DNA of 45,551 nt from assembly GCA_913020435.1 (NCBI GenBank), contig CAJVZZ010000020.1:1-45551 (forward strand), in the 5' to 3' direction. This DNA is from an uncultured Flavobacteriales bacterium. Its GTDB lineage: Bacteria > Bacteroidota > Bacteroidia > Flavobacteriales_G > Salibacteraceae. The notes beneath the pieces are model-generated. The model did no database searches and was not told the origin of the DNA. It worked only from the letters and a program-made list of their open reading frames with translations. Shown here one piece after another: positions 41,001-45,551 of the stretch (position 1 is the stretch's first letter; every line of letters starts with the position of its first letter). The position numbers and the translations under genes are program-made.

Positions 41001-43075
41001 AACTCATTAGTAGAGTCATTGTCATTGTTCACAGAACCAGCAGGAAGCGTTATGCTGTTTCCTCCTGCAATACTTAAGGAAGATCCGATTAATGAAAGAG
41101 TTTGACTGTCTGTGTTATCTTTTAATGAAGAAAGGTCTGCCGTTCCACCACCATTTGAAAGACTCAGAGTAGTTGCACTAAATCCTAAAGATTGAATTTC
41201 ATTGGTTGAATCAGCATCTTGATCGTTTACCTGATCTGCAGGGAGCTTAACACTTCCACCATTTCCCAATAAAATAGTATCGTTTGAAATGCTCAATTGT
41301 TGACTATCTGTATTGTTTCCAGTAAATGCAGCTAAATTTATTGTTGTCGCTGCACTGTTGTTTGTTATCTTCAAGGAATTACCAATCAGCTGTAAATCTT
41401 GAATTTCATTACTCACACTGCTATCTTTAAAGGCACCAGCATTTAATGCATTGATCGCTATGGAAAACTGAGCTGAGTCTGAAGAACGCTTAACATCTAC
41501 TGCAGCTGCTTCACCACTTTGATTAAAAGCAGTCAAATCTGCTGTTTTGGAACCTCCAGCATCAGTTATCGACATTGTATTTCCACTGAGACTAACAGCA
41601 CTATTCAACTCATTAGTACTGTCGTTATCTAGATTAACGGCACTACCTGGCAGACTAATATTATTACCATTACTTATAGATATCGTATTTCCACTAATAG
41701 ATAAATTTTGAAATTCATTAGTGGAGTCGTTGTCATTACTCGCACTACCTGAAGGAAGCGTAATTGAATTTCCACCTGAAATGCTTAGAGAATTACCACT
41801 TAAAGAAAGTGCTTGAGCGTCAGTATTGTCCTTATAAGAATTGAGATTTACAAAACTTCCATCTTCTATATATAATGTATCTCCGGATATTGAAAGATTT
41901 TGGTCATCTGTATTCACGGAGCCAGAAGGCAATACAATTTTATTTCCATTGCTTAAACTAAGCGTGTCTCCAGAAATACCCAATACTTGAAGTTCATTTG
42001 TACTGCTGCTATCACCATCATATCCGCTCGTTGCTGAAGGGATTTTCACAAAACCACCGTTGCTCAAATAAATACTATCACCACTTATCGACAATGCTTG
42101 TGCATCAGTATTGTCTAAGTAAGCGCCTAGACCAAGTCTTTTTGTTCCAGCGGCATCAGTAATACTCAAAGTATCATTAGAAAGGATAAAGGAAGATATT
42201 AATTCATTTGTACTATCGTTATCGTTATTTACAGATCCAGAGGCCAGTGTCACGCTATTTCCACCTGAAATACTCAAGGAATTCCCTAAAAGTGTCAAAG
42301 ATTGAATTTCGTTAGTTGAATCATTGTCATTACTTATCACTCCACCTGCTGGAAGCGTAACACTATTTCCTCCAGAGATATTCAATGTATTTCCCACTAT
42401 TGATAGGTTTTGAATTTCATTGGTAGAATCCATATCAACGTCATTTTGGACATGTACACTAATTAATCCAGCTAAGTAAATACTGTCGCTTTTTATTTGT
42501 TGAGTAACGCCTACCAGCTTGCTATTAACAACCATAATACTGTCATTCAAGTCACTGATATTCTTAGAGTAATTTGTATTAGGCAGGTAAATAGAATTTC
42601 CATTAGACAAATACAAAGTGTCGTTAGCAAACGAAAGCAGTTGTAACTCATTCGAAGCACTCGTATCGGCATAACTAACATTAGCCGCATACAACGCGTA
42701 AGGCACTGAAACCAGTTGTGAATATCCCATAACGTCATAGGTAGTTCCTCCATTTTGATCTAGCGAAACTTTAAGCACATGGACATCGTTCCCCCACTTC
42801 ACGTCCTTCAATAAGCCAATTTTATTAACTCCATTTCCAATGTGAATGTTAACCAACCCAAAATCATTAGTTCTTAATGTATGCTCTTCCTGGTAAACAT
42901 TGATTCCCACTGAATATTTCTCATGAATCGAGAGGCGTAAGGATACATTTTGATTTTGAATAACCTGACCAGCTGCATCTCGAATTACCGCTTGATAATT
43001 AATCAGCTGAGGTACTTGAGCTATAGATAGAATAGCCAGGCCAATTGCTAATACAAGTAGTGTAAATTTCTTCAT
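38045..43075 (-). CDS. Giant repetitive surface fibre protein with C-terminal Peptidase S74 chaperone domain
   Basis: 1676 residues. Signal peptide 1-19 (KKFTLLVLAIGLAILSIAQ); an N-terminal domain to about 140 (INYQAVIRDAAGQVIQNQNV), common in Bacteroidota fibre proteins; about 17 stalk repeats (about 216-820, NDNDSTNEL / GNSLSISGGNSVTLP); then two copies of a module, each a linker (DTKIQxEESxDEDIIRFDxAG, near 905 and 1240) plus 11 head repeats of about 17 residues (NTTGxxNxAxGxxAL). The end is a Peptidase S74 domain with S-D-G-R-F-K at 1542-1547, whose Ser/Lys cleave the chaperone off after trimer assembly, and a coiled coil (1646-1676). It follows a T9SS-sorted gene by 5 nt. Adhesion is the likely role; that is inference. 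Confidence 0.88.
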   Translation of the reverse strand: MKKFTLLVLAIGLAILSIAQVPQLINYQAVIRDAAGQVIQNQNVSLRLSIHEKYSVGINVYQEEHTLRTNDFGLVNIHIGNGVNKIGLLKDVKWGNDVHVLKVSLDQNGGTTYDVMGYSQLVSVPYALYAANVSYADTSASNELQLLSFANDTLYLSNGNSIYLPNTNYSKNISDLNDSIMVVNSKLVGVTQQIKSDSIYLAGLISVHVQNDVDMDSTNEIQNLSIVGNTLNISGGNSVTLPAGGVISNDNDSTNEIQSLTLLGNSLSISGGNSVTLASGSVNNDNDSTNELISSFILSNDTLSITDAAGTKRLGLGAYLDNTDAQALSISGDSIYLSNGGFVKIPSATSGYDGDSSSTNELQVLGISGDTLSLSNGNKIVLPSGSVNTDDQNLSISGDTLYIEDGSFVNLNSYKDNTDAQALSLSGNSLSISGGNSITLPSGSASNDNDSTNEFQNLSISGNTISISNGNNISLPGSAVNLDNDSTNELNSAVSLSGNTMSITDAGGSKTADLTAFNQSGEAAAVDVKRSSDSAQFSIAINALNAGAFKDSSVSNEIQDLQLIGNSLKITNNSAATTINLAAFTGNNTDSQQLSISNDTILLGNGGSVKLPADQVNDQDADSTNEIQSLGFSATTLSLSNGGGTADLSSLKDNTDSQTLSLIGSSLSIAGGNSITLPAGSVNNDNDSTNELNSSVGFSGTTLTVTDAGGAKTTSLASLLDNTDSQNLSLSGSTLTIAGGNSVTLPLGSANNDNDSTNELNTAFAISSNNLTVTDAGGAKSVSLAPYLDNTDTQSLSLSGSTLSISGGNNVTLPSGGTYTTRGIDSVLAAGSDAAGLNITNLGSLTVNNGITASTIQLTAAAGVDKILTSDASGNATWSDAKIPAEIKDADNDTKIQVEESADEDIIRFDIAGNERWRMEGTRIEPLGTGGSVFIGDNAGQSDDLTNNNNTFIGNNAGQSSTTGDYNVGVGRTAMHLNSTGRQNTTIGARALYNNSTGFRNSSVGYEALFSNGTGFGNTASGYRALRSNSGTNYNSALGYDALYSNSSTGNTAMGAFAGRGMVTGNYNTIMGYAAMYANVTGARNVSIGFKSMHRSVSGAYNTVLGDQALFTNINGSSNVVLGRNAGYSNSSGSENIFLGSNSGYSETGSNKLYIESSNSAAPLIYGDFATDQLKINGDLEVRDDFIFTTGAGAGKILTSDATGKASWSNPGAVSLGDTTQVSDLDGDTKIQMEESSDEDIIRFDLAGSEQWRMRGARLENTNSGLSVFIGQEAGQTDDLSNNQNVFVGYKSGRNNSTGQLNTAIGSNSLANNTSGNYNTSTGSYSLSRNTTGQQNSAYGDYSLGSNTTGAYNAAYGLGSLRLNTSGILNAASGFYALFSNTTGNYNSAFGGNALRLNTTGTRNAAIGYATLYFNTTGYRNSGSGMYALYRNSTGYDNTASGYYSMGFNTTGYENAAIGTNTLYQNTTGNRNAAIGHRAGYYGQTGAQNTYLGSYAGPANNTTYSNATAVGYNVTTTASNQVRVGNSSVSSIGGQVGWSTLSDGRFKENVKSDVVGLDFIMKLEPVTYTLKIEELFSQFEDKDSLEVSAEEVEARIEKSKTTQTGFIAQDVEKAAKKSGYSFSGVDAPKNDKDMYGLRYSEFVVPLVKGMQEQQKLIEAQQELIKKLEKRITALEK
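38590..40195 (-). repeat. Head-repeat blocks, 2 x 11 copies of a 51-bp unit
   Basis: Within the fibre gene, blocks at about 38590-39195 and 39645-40195 each encode about 11 units of 17 residues with consensus N-[ST]-T-G-x2-N-x3-G-x2-[AS]-L-x2. They are separated by a repeated linker, showing duplication of a module of about 1 kb. Confidence 0.8.
40620..42450 (-). repeat. Stalk-repeat region with a 204-bp super-repeat
   Basis: Alternating repeat types (DNTDSQxLSLSG...GGNSVTLP and NDNDSTNEL...TDAGGAK) together make a 68-residue unit. Three copies have their DNT codons at 41119, 40915 and 40711, an exact 204-bp period; older copies towards 42450 are more diverged. Confidence 0.85.
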
Positions 43076-43080
43076 AATCC

Positions 43081-43578
43081 TTATAATTTTATTATTTTAA
43101 ACATACGAACACACATACTTTTAGTATTGTAAATTCTTAGAAAGTAGCTGCTGACGGGATATGTATTTAAATCTATCTGAGGTTTTTCAACTACATTAAA
43201 CAGTTCCAATTTGACTCCAGAAATATCCAAGATTTCAGCTTTTATATGCGCAATTTCCTTAACATCATCCAAGTCAATATTTAGATAGCGTAATGTTGGA
43301 TTTGGCCAAACACGGACTTGAAAATCCTCCATCGGGTTTTCAGTTACTTCTGTTATCTGAAAATACGTCTGATGAAATCCTTGAGTGAGGCCAATTCCTG
43401 CGAGAGTATCTGCAGAATAGGTATGTATTCCTACTTCGCCAATAGTAAAATTCAAGGACCCTTGACTTGTCTTTAGTTGCGCTCCAGAAGAGCTAACAAC
43501 TTCCTGATTTCCAGAAATCTGAGCATTTAAAAATACTACAGAAAAAGTAGCAAAGAGAAGCAAATAAGTCGCCTTCAT
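43081..43578 (-). CDS. Short secreted protein with T9SS type A sorting domain
   Basis: 165 residues: signal peptide MKATYLLLFATFSVVFLNAQ, a segment SGAQLKTSQGSLNFTIGEVG and GLTQGFHQTYF that recurs in this kind of Bacteroidota protein, and a type IX secretion C-terminal domain (about 90-165: VWPNPTLRYLNIDL, AEILDISGVKLELF, YFLRIYNTKSMCVRMFKI). The CTD directs export by the type IX system and is usually cleaved, leaving the protein on the cell surface. With only about 65 other residues it is little more than a sorting domain. It is the first gene of an operon with the S74 fibre protein (5-nt gap) and probably helps its export or anchoring. Confidence 0.9.
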   Translation of the reverse strand: MKATYLLLFATFSVVFLNAQISGNQEVVSSSGAQLKTSQGSLNFTIGEVGIHTYSADTLAGIGLTQGFHQTYFQITEVTENPMEDFQVRVWPNPTLRYLNIDLDDVKEIAHIKAEILDISGVKLELFNVVEKPQIDLNTYPVSSYFLRIYNTKSMCVRMFKIIKL

Positions 43579-44593
43579 AGTTTCTATTAATTGAGTAAAG
43601 TTATATATTTTTCAATCTGAAATACACAAAAATTTAAGACCTAAAAAAGCGAAGATTTAGTATGAGTATAATCAATTAAGAGTAGGTTTTTGTCTGATCT
43701 AAATTTTCGCTATGAATTAACGCCGTAATTATTAATAATTTTACTATTATCCAAATAATAACAAGAACAATAAGAACGTTTATAAGCCTTTATAAGACAG
43801 ATATTAAATTATAAAAACACCAATTTTACTTATCCTGAATACTCCATTATTAATTCTAATTTCTTGTTTTACTTTTGATATAAATTAAGCTAGAAATACA
43901 AGTAAATTGAAAAGTTTTAAACCCATAAAAAGCAGCCTAGTTGTTTTGAGGAATTTGAGTAGATGAGTGACCAAAAATCCTACTCCTCATTATTTTTTTG
44001 GAGAGAAAAGTGGATTAATATTTCCTATGAAAAACAATAAAACAAGCCAGCAAAATCCAATACTCTGTTCTTGAAAGCAAAAAAATACTGAGTTAGTTAA
44101 AATATTAGGAAAAAAATTCGAAATTTTTAATGAAAAATTAAAGCTGATTTCTAAACAAGAATGTTAATTTTAAACAAGCATATCTTGCACTTCTTGCACA
44201 ATACAACAAGTCAATTATACCCAAATTCGATTTCTAAATATCTAGTATTTAGAACTATTAGCTTTGGCCATGCAATAATTGAAAGATTCAAATCGGGAAG
44301 TAAATATCCTCTGGAAACAAAATTGAATCTCCAATAAAACAGTTGCAATAACTATAATTGAATAGCTATTAAACGGCCTAAAAAAACTTAACGCTGAATT
44401 AATTTACATCGTTTGTAACTAGGTCAGCATAAAATACTTTCTTTGTTTGCTTAAAATTTCGACGAAAAACATAATTAATCGTTAAAATAAACGAATAAAT
44501 TAAAATTTTAAGTTGCTTTCATATCCAATCTAATTTATCAAATAACCTATTTCCAAATGATTTATCGCTCAATACTAATAAAAATAAAAACTA
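43579..44593. other. About 1 kb very AT-rich non-coding divergent region
   Basis: No open frame of note on either strand. It should contain the promoters of the T9SS/fibre operon (minus) and of the glycine-rich secreted gene (plus), but no exact TAnnTTTG box stands out. The one structured element is a hairpin with a T run at 43947-43999. The rest is A/T runs and a short direct repeat (TTGCAC twice near 44186-44200). Confidence 0.6.
43947..43999 (+). terminator. Orphan terminator-like hairpin on the plus strand
   Basis: GAGTAG (43957-43962) pairs with CTACTC (43980-43985), extended by TGAG (43947-43950) with CTCA (43986-43989) across a bulge, followed by a seven-base T run. No plus-strand gene ends here, so it may close a small RNA transcript or be a leader structure of the downstream gene. 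Confidence 0.4.
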
Positions 44594-45551
44594 TGAAATC
44601 ATTAATCTTACTTCCCTTTTTGTTCATTACACTGCTTGGACAATCTCAAGACACTACTGCATTTATGACTGCAAACGTTAACAGCATTTGTGTAGGCGAT
44701 ACTGCCCAGCTTGCAGCGGGTACTGTTGGAGCCGATTATGGCAATGGATCTGATGGTGCGCTCAACGTGACATCTGGTACCGCATACACTGATAATGTCC
44801 GGACATCTATCACTGGAACGAATGCAGTTGGTTCCAGTACTTTGAATGTAACATCATCGACGGGTTTCTCAGTTGGAGATGAAATAATGATTATTACTAT
44901 GGTCGATGCTGCTACTTCAAACAATGTTGTTGGGCAGCATGAATTTAATATCATCAGCGGAATTTCTGGAAACGCAATAACCCTAACAACAACCCTAACA
45001 TATGCTTACACTGCATCAAGCACAAAAAAACATCAGGTGCTTAAAGTATCTAATTATACATCGGTAACTATTGGTTCTGGTGTAACATTAACCTGTCATA
45101 CTTGGAACGGTACTTCTGGCGGTGTTTTAGCTTTCCGAGCGAATGGAAATGTAACTAATTCAGGATCAATTACTGCTTCCGAAAAAGGATACAGAGGGTT
45201 CGGTCATGCAGCTGCTATAAGTGGAAATGCACATCGCAGAAACATGAATGGAGCTCAGGGTGAGGGAATTTATGGTACAGGATATGCCGGAGGCGCTTCG
45301 AATGGAAGTAATACTGCTACATGGAATGGCGCTAATGGAAATGGTGGCGGTGGTGGTACTGGGCGAGGAGATTCTGGTGGTGGTGCTGGTGGCGGTTATG
45401 CTGCTAATGGTACAAACGGACAAAACTGGGGTGCGCATAATGGTGGAACAGGTGGAAAGGCTGCAGGAGCAGCAAATCTTTCTAAGTTGATCATGGGTGG
45501 CGCTGGTGGTGAAGGCGGTGGTGATGAGGACGGACACTTGCCAGGTGCAGG
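44594..45551 (+). CDS. Secreted glycine-rich surface protein, N-terminal part, cut by window edge
   Basis: From the ATG at 44594 the frame is open for 319 codons to the window edge. It begins with a signal peptide (MKSLILLPFLFITLLGQSQ), then a Thr/Ser/Asn-rich beta region (SICVGDTAQLAAG, NVTSSTGFSVGDEIMIITMV, YTSVTIGSGVTLTCHTW, GGVLAFRANGNVTNSGSIT), and from residue about 195 a glycine-rich part with runs such as NGGGGGTGRGDSGGGAGGG. The order of a beta-helix-like opening then GYRG...GAQGEG and poly-Gly recalls large cell-surface proteins of gliding or predatory bacteria; a T9SS CTD may lie beyond the edge. It diverges from the fibre operon. Function unknown. Confidence 0.85.

Noticed and set aside
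40530..41105. Open frames of 123 and 64 residues on the plus strand
   Set aside because: They lie antisense to the stalk repeats of the fibre gene and repeat with the same period; the open reading is a by-product of that repeat's codons.
45166..45537. Minus-strand 123-residue Ser/Thr/Ile-rich frame and plus-strand 80-residue Val-rich frame
   Set aside because: Both overlap the glycine-rich secreted gene, whose GGT/GGN codons leave other frames open; the in-frame protein with a signal peptide is clearly the real one.
1..45551. CRISPR array, tRNA/rRNA genes, intact insertion sequence or prophage
   Set aside because: No spaced direct repeats of array type, no cloverleaf-like or rRNA-like sequence, and no transposase, integrase or phage structural gene were seen; the S74 domain alone does not make a prophage because the protein has a signal peptide and a T9SS partner.

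Overview
The window looks like a chromosomal segment of a Bacteroidota bacterium, most likely Flavobacteriales and possibly Cryomorphaceae or Crocinitomicaceae-like; the family-level guess rests on gene content only. Support comes from AT-rich DNA with no clear Shine-Dalgarno sites, several promoters fitting the Bacteroidota -7 element TAnnTTTG, a short protein with a type IX secretion (T9SS) C-terminal domain, a DUF2279 protein, an SPFH protein beside proS, an archaeal-type ProS, and the gene run glyA-fahA-rel-fur-purA-lptA-like.

Left part (1-3.2 kb, minus strand): the end of a surface-polysaccharide operon. A MurJ-type flippase, a SAM methyltransferase, a GT4 glycosyltransferase and the first 52 codons of an AsnB-type amidotransferase are packed with 0-3 nt gaps or a 1-nt overlap. 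From 3.3 to 11.6 kb (plus): housekeeping genes glyA, fahA, rel (ppGpp), a Fur-family regulator, purA and an LptA/OstA-like envelope gene that has terminator hairpins inside both ends of its coding sequence.

Middle (11.6-21 kb): an acyl-CoA desaturase, a 1-kb decayed stretch with a YceI pseudogene, then an inducible-mutagenesis module. A self-cleaving S24/LexA-like repressor (minus) diverges from a dinB-dnaE operon (plus), with a palindrome sitting in the repressor's promoter. A PIF1-like helicase with a C-terminal helix-turn-helix converges on dnaE with no gap. From 21 to 33 kb (minus): a DUF2279 protein; the unit proS / outer-membrane protein / lipoprotein / SPFH protein; a second, HX3H/QXXHH-type desaturase; and a complete RND efflux operon (MarR, membrane fusion protein, RND pump, TolC) with a 14-bp palindrome at the MarR promoter.

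Right part (33-45.5 kb): an EGF-like lipoprotein; a decay zone (OsmC remnant, aquaporin with an internal deletion, membrane-protein gene split by an in-frame amber codon) mixed with intact S4, lipid A acyltransferase, LysE and DUF3124 genes; a short T9SS-sorted protein followed by a 1676-residue repetitive fibre protein ending in a Peptidase S74 self-cleaving chaperone domain; about 1 kb of very AT-rich non-coding DNA; and the start of a glycine-rich secreted protein running off the right edge. I see no tRNA, rRNA, CRISPR array or intact transposon. No wholly new system is obvious. The strongest leads are the repressor/polymerase module with its operator, the S74 fibre protein, and the terminators embedded in coding ends.
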